This document shows positions 1 through 5,322 of a DNA stretch of 6,090 nt, piece after piece (within the stretch, counting starts at the first letter, position 1; each line of letters opens with the position of its first letter). The stretch is from an uncultured Thermoanaerobacterales bacterium (GTDB lineage: Bacteria > Bacillota > Clostridia > Christensenellales > UBA1242), in contig USTP01000062.1 in assembly GCA_900557695.1 (NCBI GenBank), positions 1 to 6,090 on the forward strand. Reading direction: 5' to 3'. The notes under the pieces were generated by a model. The model searched no databases. It worked only from the letters and a program-made list of their open reading frames with translations, and was not told where the DNA came from. Both the position numbers and the translations under genes were made by a program.

Positions 1-31
1 TCGTGGGCTCGGAGATGTGTATAAGAGACAG
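1..31 (+). other. Residual Nextera/Tn5 sequencing adapter (not genomic)
   Basis: Bases 13-31 read AGATGTGTATAAGAGACAG, the 19-bp hyperactive Tn5 mosaic end used in Nextera tagmentation libraries. Bases 1-12 match the end of the read-2 (i7 side) adapter arm. The truA reading frame begins immediately afterwards. This is library sequence left at a contig end and should be trimmed; it is not a natural transposon end. Confidence 0.97.
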
Positions 32-158
32 GATATTTGTTGGGCTAAACAAACTTAAGCCTTGGGATATGAAAAATATAATTGAGGCAAAAAGCAGGGA
101 AAGGGCAGGCAAAACTGTTCAAGCATATGGGCTATATTTGCTTAATGTTGAATATTAA
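32..158 (+). CDS. truA: tRNA pseudouridine synthase A, C-terminal fragment
   Basis: An open frame runs from the adapter junction (first full codon at 33) to a TAA at 156-158, giving about 41 residues. It contains LKPWDMKNIIEAKSRERAG followed by a QAYGLYLLNVEY ending. This matches the TruA C-terminus, where an 'I..aKdR..ag.tapa.GLyL..V.Y' pattern is typical. TruA makes pseudouridine at positions 38-40 in the anticodon stem-loop of many tRNAs. The catalytic Asp and most of the ~245-residue protein lie upstream and are missing only because the contig starts here, so this is not a pseudogene. The truA-rplM-rpsI order is common in Firmicutes and supports the call. No terminator is visible before the rplM promoter, so read-through into rplM is possible. 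Confidence 0.85.
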
Positions 159-202
159 GCAGGGGAAAGCGAACAAATTTTGAAAAAAATTGAAAATAAT
201 CA

Positions 203-231
203 TTGACTTATTTTAGAAATTATTATAGAAT
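203..231 (+). promoter_or_regulatory. Probable sigma-A promoter for rplM-rpsI
   Basis: TTGACT (203-208) and TAGAAT (226-231) are separated by exactly 17 bp in the truA-rplM gap. Transcription would start near 238 and leave an ~80-nt leader before rplM. A TATAGA reading two bases upstream is an alternative -10. Confidence 0.65.
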
Positions 232-248
232 ATCAAAGCATAGTGCAG

Positions 249-285
249 GCTTATGGCTTTGTCTACATCTCAACAAGGCATGAGC
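249..285 (+). promoter_or_regulatory. Stem-loop in the rplM 5' leader, candidate L13 autoregulatory leader
   Basis: GCTTATG (249-255) pairs with CATGAGC (279-285). After a single bulged G at 256, CTTTGT (257-262) pairs with ACAAGG (273-278), closing a 10-nt loop. This gives 13 pairs (two of them G-U) in an otherwise AT-rich leader. Many Firmicutes have a structured L13 leader upstream of rplM that is thought to let L13 repress its own operon. The position fits, but I cannot confirm a match to the family consensus by eye. There is no U-tract after the stem, so it is not a terminator and would act at initiation of translation or by binding protein. Confidence 0.5.
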
Positions 286-319
286 AAATAAAAAAAGTAT
301 TATATTCAAGGGAAAAATT

Positions 320-760
320 ATGAAAACTTATATTCACAATCCAGCAAATAAATCAGATAAATGGTATCTTGTAGACGCAACTAATATGCCTCTTGGTAGG
401 CTTGCTAGCCAGGTTGCTGCTATTCTTCGTGGTAAAAATAAGCCAGAGTTCACCCCAAATGTAGACGCTGGTGACCATGTTATTGTTATAAACACCGATA
501 AAGTTGTTTTAACTGGCAAGAAAATGGAGCAAAAGTTCTATCGTTATCACACTCTTTATGTTGGCGGTTTAAAAGAAATTCAATATAAAGATATGCTAAA
601 AAGCAAGTCAGACAAGGCTGTTTATGAAGCAGTTAAAGGCATGCTTCCTAAGAACCGTATTGGTAGGCAAATGATTAAAAAATTAAGAGTTTATAAAGGT
701 AGTGAGCATGGTCATGAAGCTCAGAAACCAGTTTTAGTAACTCTTGAAGGGAAAAGGTAA
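320..760 (+). CDS. rplM: 50S ribosomal protein L13
   Basis: This 146-residue protein is the normal length for bacterial L13 (about 142-147). Family hallmarks include WYLVDATNMPLGRLAS (residues 15-30), the DAGDHVIVINTDKVVLTGKK stretch (49-68), KFYRYHTLYVGGLK (72-85), GMLPKNRIGR (107-116) and LRVYKGSEHGHEAQKP (122-137). L13 binds 23S rRNA early in large-subunit assembly. The ATG is preceded by AAGGGA (308-313) at good spacing. It is the first gene of a two-gene operon, with rpsI starting 6 bp after its stop. Expression is likely controlled by the promoter at 203-231 and by the leader stem-loop. Nothing in the sequence is unusual for the family. Confidence 0.98.
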   Translation: MKTYIHNPANKSDKWYLVDATNMPLGRLASQVAAILRGKNKPEFTPNVDAGDHVIVINTDKVVLTGKKMEQKFYRYHTLYVGGLKEIQYKDMLKSKSDKAVYEAVKGMLPKNRIGRQMIKKLRVYKGSEHGHEAQKPVLVTLEGKR

Positions 761-766
761 TAGGTA

Positions 767-1183
767 ATGGCAAAGAAAGCAACTTCTCAAAAACAAAAAG
801 AACAAATTTGGGGTACTGGTAGAAGAAAAAAGGCTGTGGCTAGAGTTAGAATTATGGCAGGCGATGGCAAAATTATTGTTAATAAAGTTCCTGCTGAAGA
901 CTACTTTAAGCTAGACACTCTTCTTACCATAGTTAAGCAACCACTAGTTTTAGTTGGTGCCGATAAGAAGTATGATGTTATGGTTAATGTTTATGGTGGC
1001 GGTTTAACTGGTCAAGCTGGTGCTTGCCGTCATGGTATTGCTCGTGCACTTGTTATAGCTAACGAGGCATATAAGGCAGACATTAAGGCAGCTGGCTTCT
1101 TAACTCGTGACCCAAGAATGAAAGAAAGAAAGAAATATGGTTTGAAGAAGGCTAGGAAGGCTCCTCAATTCTCTAAAAGATAA
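767..1183 (+). CDS. rpsI: 30S ribosomal protein S9
   Basis: A 138-residue S9, slightly longer than the usual ~130 because of a Lys/Gln-rich N-terminal extension (residues 2-13). Diagnostic motifs are GTGRRKKAVARVR (16-28), GGGLTGQAGACRHGIARAL (77-95) and the basic tail from GFLTRDPRMKERKKYG (110-125) to the invariant-type FSKR end. The C-terminal tail of S9 reaches the P-site tRNA, and its Lys-Arg end is intact here. The start is supported by AAAAGG (752-757) inside the end of rplM; only 6 bp separate the two genes, so they are cotranscribed. Its stop codon (1181-1183) lies inside the inverted-repeat end of the palindromic element that follows. Confidence 0.98.
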   Translation: MAKKATSQKQKEQIWGTGRRKKAVARVRIMAGDGKIIVNKVPAEDYFKLDTLLTIVKQPLVLVGADKKYDVMVNVYGGGLTGQAGACRHGIARALVIANEAYKADIKAAGFLTRDPRMKERKKYGLKKARKAPQFSKR

Positions 1184-1309
1184 CGCCATATTTTACGCAT
1201 CTAAGTGCAAAATCTTCAAAAAATCCAGACGGGCAGTCGTATGTAAATACGAGCCCGCCTGGAATTTTTTTTGATTTCTTCTTATATACGCAAACTATGG
1301 CGTTATCTT
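1177..1309. repeat. Palindromic repeat element, copy 1 (full length)
   Basis: AAGATAACGCCATA (1177-1190) is repeated in inverted orientation as TATGGCGTTATCTT (1296-1309), giving perfect 14-bp ends. The pairing continues inward imperfectly: 1191-1205 against 1281-1295, then A-rich against T-rich tracts, then the central GC stem at 1225-1262. The whole element can therefore fold into one long hairpin. Measured over the 13-bp ends shared with copy 2 it is 131 bp (1178-1308). It carries no ORF, so it resembles a MITE or a large REP-type repeat. No clear target-site duplication is visible. The left end contains the last codon and stop of rpsI. Confidence 0.85.
1218..1272 (+). terminator. Rho-independent terminator of rplM-rpsI, at the core of repeat copy 1
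   Basis: CCAG (1225-1228) pairs with CTGG (1259-1262). After one A-C mismatch, CGGGC (1230-1234) pairs with GCCCG (1253-1257). TCGTAT (1237-1242) then pairs with ATACGA (1247-1252) around a GTAA loop, with AG bulged at 1235-1236. Eight T residues follow (1265-1272), and an A tract lies on the 5' side. The GC-rich stem plus T8, about 35 bp past the rpsI stop, is a strong intrinsic terminator in the + direction. Confidence 0.8.
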
Positions 1310-1330
1310 ATGAATTAACGGGGTAGCTCT

Positions 1331-1364
1331 CTCTTTCTTATCTACGCAAACTATGGCGTTATCT
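1331..1364. repeat. Palindromic element, right-end fragment (left half missing)
   Basis: This stretch holds CTTATCTACGCAAAC (1337-1351) followed by TATGGCGTTATCT (1352-1364). It is nearly identical to the right ends of copy 1 (1281-1308) and copy 2 (1553-1580), but no matching left end lies between 1309 and 1331. The fragment is probably left from deletion or recombination between copies. Base changes in its arm place it closer to copy 1 than to copy 2. Confidence 0.85.
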
Positions 1365-1449
1365 AATAAAGGTTATGACATGTAAACTAATTGGGTTTAT
1401 ATTACCTTGTTATTAAGCCAATTCTTGAGCTGAGAATTAACGCTTGCAG
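1365..1449. repeat. Inter-element spacer repeat A
   Basis: This 85-bp stretch shares long blocks with 1581-1651: AATAAAGGTT, ATTGGGT, and a near-identical 3' part from CCAATTCTTGAGCTGAGAAT through GCTTGCAG (one A/G difference). It contains two small inverted repeats that share bases: AATTGG...CCAATT and AATTCT...AGAATT. It has no ORF or recognisable promoter. Confidence 0.75.
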
Positions 1450-1580
1450 AGATAACGCCATATTTTACCACTCTAAGTGCTTTACTCACAAAAAATTCAG
1501 TAAGTCATTTACGCAAAGTAAACTCCTCGGCTAGAGATTTTTTTGTTTCTTTCTTATAGCGGCAAACTATGGCGTTATCT
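1450..1580. repeat. Palindromic repeat element, copy 2 (full length)
   Basis: AGATAACGCCATA (1450-1462) and TATGGCGTTATCT (1568-1580) form perfect 13-bp inverted ends. The element is 131 bp, the same as copy 1. The arms (1463-1477 against 1553-1567) also pair, with compensating changes relative to copy 1. The A tract, TTCAG and T7-GTTTCTTTCTTAT blocks are conserved in position. The middle differs: the GC terminator stem of copy 1 is replaced by unrelated sequence with only a weak TTTAC/GTAAA hairpin (1509-1523). No coding capacity is seen. Confidence 0.85.
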
Positions 1581-1651
1581 AATAAATAAAGGTTGAACTT
1601 ATAGATTGGGTATATTAAACCAATTCTTGAGCTGAGAATTAGCGCTTGCAG
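1581..1651. repeat. Inter-element spacer repeat B
   Basis: This is a 71-bp relative of spacer A, about 14 bp shorter owing to deletions in its 5' half. It again has ATTGG...CCAAT and AATTCT...AGAATT inverted repeats and ends in GCTTGCAG directly before the next element end. Right end, spacer and left end therefore form a repeated unit (1331-1480 and 1547-1682), suggesting segmental duplication rather than independent insertions. Confidence 0.75.
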
Positions 1652-1682
1652 AGATAATGCCATATTTTACCACTCTAAGTGC
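1652..1682. repeat. Palindromic element, left-end fragment (copy 3, truncated)
   Basis: AGATAATGCCATA (one C-to-T change from the consensus end) is followed by TTTTACCACTCTAAGTGC, identical to the left arm of copy 2. Similarity stops at about 1682, and no right end follows before ung. The interval 1683-1728 holds only AT-rich sequence with a minor AGAAA/TTTCT inverted repeat. Confidence 0.8.
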
Positions 1683-1729
1683 AGAAACTACAATTTCTAC
1701 TTATATTTAATTTAAACTCTACTTAATGT

Positions 1730-1758
1730 TTGCTTGTGGGGGATAAATGTGGTAATAT
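1730..1758 (+). promoter_or_regulatory. Possible promoter for the ung operon
   Basis: TTGCTT (1730-1735) and TAATAT (1753-1758) are 17 bp apart, and TGG just before the hexamer gives an extended -10. The expected start near 1764-1766 would leave only about 10 nt before the ung ATG and would sit at the edge of the Shine-Dalgarno sequence. Either the leader is very short or the real promoter lies elsewhere. Confidence 0.4.
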
Positions 1759-1774
1759 GAAGTAGAGGTGAAAA

Positions 1775-2449
1775 ATGAAGTTTTTTGGTAATTCTTGGGA
1801 TGAGGTTTTAGAAGAGGAGTTTAACAAGCCTTATTTTCAAGAGCTTCTTTTAAAGGTGGATGAAGAGTATCAAAAGCACACTGTTTATCCCCCTCAAGAC
1901 AAGATTTTTTCTGCATTTAAACTTTGTGATTATAAGGATATAAAAGTTGTGCTGCTTGGGCAGGACCCGTATCATGGTTATGGGCAAGCCCACGGGCTTT
2001 GTTTTTCAGTTTTGCCAGGAGTAACGCCTCCACCATCGCTTAAAAACATATTTAAAGAGATGACAGATGATGTGCATGTTTCCGAGCCAAACCATGGCTG
2101 TCTGGTTAGTTTGGCAAGGCAAGGAGTGCTTTTGTTAAACACAGTTTTAACTGTTAGAGAGGGGCAACCAAATTCTCATGCGGGGCTTGGCTGGCAAACC
2201 TTTACAGATGCTGTTATAAAAAAAGTTAACGAACTTGATAAACCTGTTGTATTTTTGCTTTGGGGAGCAAATGCTAAAAGTAAGATACCTTTAATAACAA
2301 ATAAAAAGCACTTAATACTCTCGTGCGCGCATCCTAGCCCTTTTTCGGCGTATAATGGTTTCTTTGGTTGCAAACATTTTTCAAAAACAAATGCTTTTTT
2401 GAAAGCAAATGGCAGAGAAGATATAAATTGGCAAATTCCTAACATATAA
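1775..2449 (+). CDS. ung: Uracil-DNA glycosylase, family 1
   Basis: A 224-residue protein, normal for family 1 UDG. It removes uracil from DNA arising by cytosine deamination or dUTP misincorporation, starting base excision repair. The water-activating motif GQDPYHG lies at 62-68, with catalytic Asp64 and Tyr66 guarding the pocket. Phe77 (GLCFSV) stacks on uracil, TPPPSLKNIFKE (84-95) is the Pro-rich loop, and LLLNTVLTVREGQPNSHAG (119-137) carries the uracil-reading Asn122. VVFLLWGANAKSK (158-170) is conserved, and HPSPFSAYNGFFGCKHFS (186-203) holds catalytic His186 and the DNA-intercalating loop. All active-site residues are present. AGAGGTG (1764-1770) precedes the ATG. The next gene starts 12 bp after the stop, so ung probably heads a three-gene transcript. 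Confidence 0.98.
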   Translation: MKFFGNSWDEVLEEEFNKPYFQELLLKVDEEYQKHTVYPPQDKIFSAFKLCDYKDIKVVLLGQDPYHGYGQAHGLCFSVLPGVTPPPSLKNIFKEMTDDVHVSEPNHGCLVSLARQGVLLLNTVLTVREGQPNSHAGLGWQTFTDAVIKKVNELDKPVVFLLWGANAKSKIPLITNKKHLILSCAHPSPFSAYNGFFGCKHFSKTNAFLKANGREDINWQIPNI

Positions 2450-2461
2450 TGGAGATAGCTT

Positions 2462-3946
2462 GTGGAAAAATTAAAAGGCATATTAGCAAAGATATTTGTT
2501 TGCGGTTTGGCGCTTATGTTTTTGGTGCCAGTTTTTTCTGTTAAAACTTTAGGTAATGTTTCGCTTGCGGAAGAAGAAAGTGTTAAGTATTCTTTATTGC
2601 CACCTACCTATAATTCAACCCCGTCACAAACCGAGAGTAAATACAATATTTCAACCTCTCAAACATCGTCTTTTACGCCATTTGATTTTGATGATAAGCA
2701 AAGAATGAGCGGTATGTCGTTTACTCTGCCTGTAGATGATAGAGGTCAGATAAATAGTGAATATATCTATGTTGACGAGGTGCAAAATTTAAGTGATGGC
2801 ACAATGTATTCGCTATTCGTTTGGATATATTTTGACAATGTTAATCTTCATAACCTTACATTAACACTTGAGTTTTCGAATGGAGCAGAGGCTTCGTGGT
2901 TCCTTTCAATGAGTCAGTTAAGAAGTTTGTTAAGCAAGTATGAGGGCATTGAAATGGGCCTTTTGCCATATGGTTGGAATCGCCTAGAATTGCCATTATT
3001 TTTAGCAGAGGTTTCTGGCAATATAACAGAGGGGGAGAACTATTTAACCATAGAAAGGTTTATAGTTGATTTTTCGTCTGATTTGGCGGATGAGTTTACA
3101 GTGGATATTGCCCGTTTAAGGTTCTATGATATTTATTTGGCTGAAAGCACTCTTCATGAAATGGTAAGCGTTGAAAAGCAGCCATATAGATTTTATTCTT
3201 TTAATTTTATAGATGCAGAATTGGCTAGCAGTTTTTGCGTTGGAGATAGCTATACTTTGCCAAGTTTTTCTAAAGCAGTAGAGTATGCGTGGAACGGCGA
3301 TTTATCGCTAACAAGCTCAACCAACCCAACAATTGCTTGGAGAGTGGTTGTAAAAACTCCTGATAGTGAAAATGACACAATAACAACCAATTTTGGTGAA
3401 ACAATCACTTTTTCTAAAGAGGGAACTTATCAAATTTATTATCAGTGCGTTGATATAAGTAATTCGCAAGATTCAAGTTCTAGCGATATAGGCGCCTCGA
3501 ATCAAGTTATATTGTCTGGAAGCCAAACAATCAATGTGCGAACTTTAAATGCAGTGTATTTTAGCAAGTCTAGCTTAAATATTGAGGTTGGTAAAACCTA
3601 TGTAATTAAAGTGTCATCAAGTTCGGTGTTTACAGAGGTTTCAGATTTTACCTTTAGTGCTTCAGACAACCTTGAGGTGGTTTATACTGGGAATGGCTAT
3701 GTGGAAATTACTGCAACAGAAGAGGGAGAGTATGAACTTAGGGCAAGTGTTGAGGGTTCAAGGTTGGCTAGTCCTGAGAAAAAAACCTACACTTCTACAT
3801 TATCAATAACGGCTAGCGTGCCAACTGAAAATGATAATCTAGTGCTAAAAATTGTGCTTTGGAGCGTTTTAGGAGTGTTTGTGGTTGTTTTGGTTGGTTT
3901 AGGCATAAAAATGCTTGTTAAAGTTAATAAATATGATGTAAAATAG
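2462..3946 (+). CDS. Unrecognised secreted, C-terminally membrane-anchored surface protein
   Basis: I do not recognise this 494-residue protein. The GTG start is supported by GGAG (2451-2454) seven bases upstream and by the signal peptide that begins there: a basic start (MEKLKGILAK), a hydrophobic core (11-26), and possible cleavage after Ala36 (VSLA/EEE). A Ser/Thr/Pro-rich stretch follows (40-75). Residues 80-230 look like a beta-sandwich with jelly-roll flavour (YGWNRLELPL at 170-179, IARLRFYDIYL at 216-226). Residues 255-360 and 363-450 look like two Ig-like beta domains; the first is bracketed by Cys259 and Cys329, which could form a disulfide. A single transmembrane helix (460-483) and a short basic tail (KVNKYDVK) end the protein, giving an N-out topology. 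There is no LPXTG signal. It lies 12 bp after ung and 18 bp before the HtrA-like protease, so it is likely cotranscribed. A carbohydrate-binding or adhesion role is only a guess from the fold-like patterns. Confidence 0.8.
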   Translation: MEKLKGILAKIFVCGLALMFLVPVFSVKTLGNVSLAEEESVKYSLLPPTYNSTPSQTESKYNISTSQTSSFTPFDFDDKQRMSGMSFTLPVDDRGQINSEYIYVDEVQNLSDGTMYSLFVWIYFDNVNLHNLTLTLEFSNGAEASWFLSMSQLRSLLSKYEGIEMGLLPYGWNRLELPLFLAEVSGNITEGENYLTIERFIVDFSSDLADEFTVDIARLRFYDIYLAESTLHEMVSVEKQPYRFYSFNFIDAELASSFCVGDSYTLPSFSKAVEYAWNGDLSLTSSTNPTIAWRVVVKTPDSENDTITTNFGETITFSKEGTYQIYYQCVDISNSQDSSSSDIGASNQVILSGSQTINVRTLNAVYFSKSSLNIEVGKTYVIKVSSSSVFTEVSDFTFSASDNLEVVYTGNGYVEITATEEGEYELRASVEGSRLASPEKKTYTSTLSITASVPTENDNLVLKIVLWSVLGVFVVVLVGLGIKMLVKVNKYDVK

Positions 3947-3964
3947 AATGGTGGAGTTTCTATA

Positions 3965-5245
3965 ATGAAGTACAACGATTATGAAGACGGTCAGGTAGAT
4001 AAAATTCCATATGATAAGGAACCTATCTACAGGCAGTCGAACTATAAGAAATCAAAGGTAAGTTCTGCAAAAATTGTGCCAAATAAGGTGCTAACTTTTA
4101 TTGTTTGCCTACTTATTGTTTTTAATTTGGTTTTGGCTGGGCTTGTTGTTAGTGTACTTAATAGAGATAGCGGAGGAACAAACTATACCTCTGTTAATAT
4201 AACAAACAATTCTGCAAGTAATGTGTCGGCTGTTGCAAATAAGGCAAAGCTCTCAGTTGTTTGCGTGCACTCTGGCTACCCATCTACGGGGGAAGATTCT
4301 AGCTATCAGGGGTTCTTCAATATGAGAACAAAGGGTGCTGGCGTTATATTTGAAGATAATAAGGAAAATGGCTCTGCCTATATTGTAACTTGTTATCATG
4401 TTATTAAGGGAAACACTTCTAGCGTTTACATTTTGCTTTACGATTCATTCGTGCCAATAAAGGCAAGCACGGTTTACTATAGCCAGATCTATGATATAGC
4501 TGTTTTAAGAGTAACAAATTCGAATGAGTATAAAACTAGTAGTGCAACTCCTGCCGAAATTGCAGATAGTTCAATTTTAGTAGAGGGTGATATGGCTGTT
4601 GCTATTGGTAATCCTTTATCTTCAGGTATTAGCGTAACAGAGGGAACAGTTAGTAAAACCACCGACCTTGTTAAGGTAGAGCAGATAACCCAAAGGGTTA
4701 TAAGAACTAGTGCTGCAATAAATAGCGGAAATAGCGGCGGCGGGCTTTTTGATGAAAATGGCAAACTTATTGGTATTGTTAGTGCAAAAGCTACTGATAA
4801 CCCAACTACAAACAGCTATGTAGACAATGTGGCTTATGCTATTCCTAGTAATGTTGCAATTAGCCTAGCCTATAACATTATTAGGAACACAAGGCCTATG
4901 AAAGCAGTGCTTGGAATAAGTATGGTTGTTGGAACAACTAATGTTAGTTTCAATTTGGTTGACGGTAAGTATATAGCTGTTCAAGAGGTTTTGGTTGGAA
5001 ATGTTGAGGCGGGCTCTGCTGCAGACGAGGCAGGCTTTGAGGTTTATGACCAGATTGTAGGTTTTAGATATGGAGATACTGTGGTAAATATGCTAAACAT
5101 ATACTCATTTGAAGACCATGTGTTTAATTTAAGCGTTGGCGATACTGTTACTTTCACAGTTATTAGAAATGGTTTGCAAAGAGAAATAACTGTAACCATT
5201 GATGAAATGGTGTCTGCAGATCTTGAAAATTGGTATGATAACTAA
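3965..5245 (+). CDS. Membrane-anchored HtrA/DegP-like serine protease with PDZ domain
   Basis: A 426-residue protein with the HtrA layout of Gram-positive bacteria: a charged, Tyr-rich cytoplasmic tail (1-40), one transmembrane helix (41-64), a Ser/Asn-rich linker (68-90), a trypsin-like protease domain (about 92-308) and one PDZ domain (about 313-415). The catalytic triad is visible: His145 in TCYHVIKG, Asp177 in YDIAVLRV, and Ser257 in INSGNSGGGLFDENGKLIGI (252-271). VAIGNPL (212-218) and AYAIPSN (290-296) are also typical. The PDZ carries EAGSAADEAGFEVYDQIVGF (348-367). HtrA proteases degrade misfolded proteins at the outer face of the membrane. Unusual points are SGNSGGG in place of PGNSGGP and a Cys two residues before the catalytic His. 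GTGGAG (3951-3956) supports the ATG. Whether it corresponds to HtrA, HtrB or YyxA of Bacillus cannot be told, so no symbol is given. No clear terminator follows. Confidence 0.93.
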   Translation: MKYNDYEDGQVDKIPYDKEPIYRQSNYKKSKVSSAKIVPNKVLTFIVCLLIVFNLVLAGLVVSVLNRDSGGTNYTSVNITNNSASNVSAVANKAKLSVVCVHSGYPSTGEDSSYQGFFNMRTKGAGVIFEDNKENGSAYIVTCYHVIKGNTSSVYILLYDSFVPIKASTVYYSQIYDIAVLRVTNSNEYKTSSATPAEIADSSILVEGDMAVAIGNPLSSGISVTEGTVSKTTDLVKVEQITQRVIRTSAAINSGNSGGGLFDENGKLIGIVSAKATDNPTTNSYVDNVAYAIPSNVAISLAYNIIRNTRPMKAVLGISMVVGTTNVSFNLVDGKYIAVQEVLVGNVEAGSAADEAGFEVYDQIVGFRYGDTVVNMLNIYSFEDHVFNLSVGDTVTFTVIRNGLQREITVTIDEMVSADLENWYDN

Positions 5246-5261
5246 ATGTTGAAAAAAACAC

Positions 5262-5290
5262 TTGCTAAAAATATTAAAGAATAATATAAT
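5262..5290 (+). promoter_or_regulatory. Promoter of acpP
   Basis: TTGCTA (5262-5267) and a perfect TATAAT (5285-5290) are separated by 17 bp. The expected start near 5297 leaves a ~26-nt leader containing the ribosome binding site. This indicates that acpP is transcribed independently of the htrA-like gene. Confidence 0.75.
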
Positions 5291-5312
5291 AATAGTAATT
5301 CATTTAATATCC

Positions 5313-5319
5313 GGAGGGG
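5313..5319 (+). promoter_or_regulatory. Strong ribosome binding site of acpP
   Basis: GGAGGGG, three bases before the ATG at 5323 by its last base (seven from the GGAG core), is the strongest Shine-Dalgarno match in the window. This fits the very high expression usual for acyl carrier protein. Confidence 0.8.
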
Positions 5320-5322
5320 AAT

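Noticed and set aside
13..31. Natural Tn5/IS50 transposon end
   Set aside because: The sequence is the engineered 19-bp mosaic end joined to the read-2 adapter arm and sits at the very start of the contig, which is diagnostic of library adapter.
253..291. Small leader peptide ORF (MALSTSQQGMSK) in the rplM leader
   Set aside because: Only 12 codons, the sole AGG lies too close to the ATG, and the bases are better explained by the stem-loop at 249-285.
1177..1682. CRISPR array
   Set aside because: The repeats are large, palindromic, partly truncated and few, and the spacers are themselves similar to each other; there is no short regular repeat-spacer pattern.
1177..1682. Integron attC array
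   Set aside because: The element ends lack the GTTRRRY / RYYYAAC core sites and there are no gene cassettes between them.
2176..2481. 101-aa minus-strand ORF opposite ung
   Set aside because: It lies antisense to the conserved 3' half of ung, including the HPSP motif region, and is a frame shadow; the minus-strand ORFs within rplM, the htrA-like gene and acpP are rejected for the same reason.
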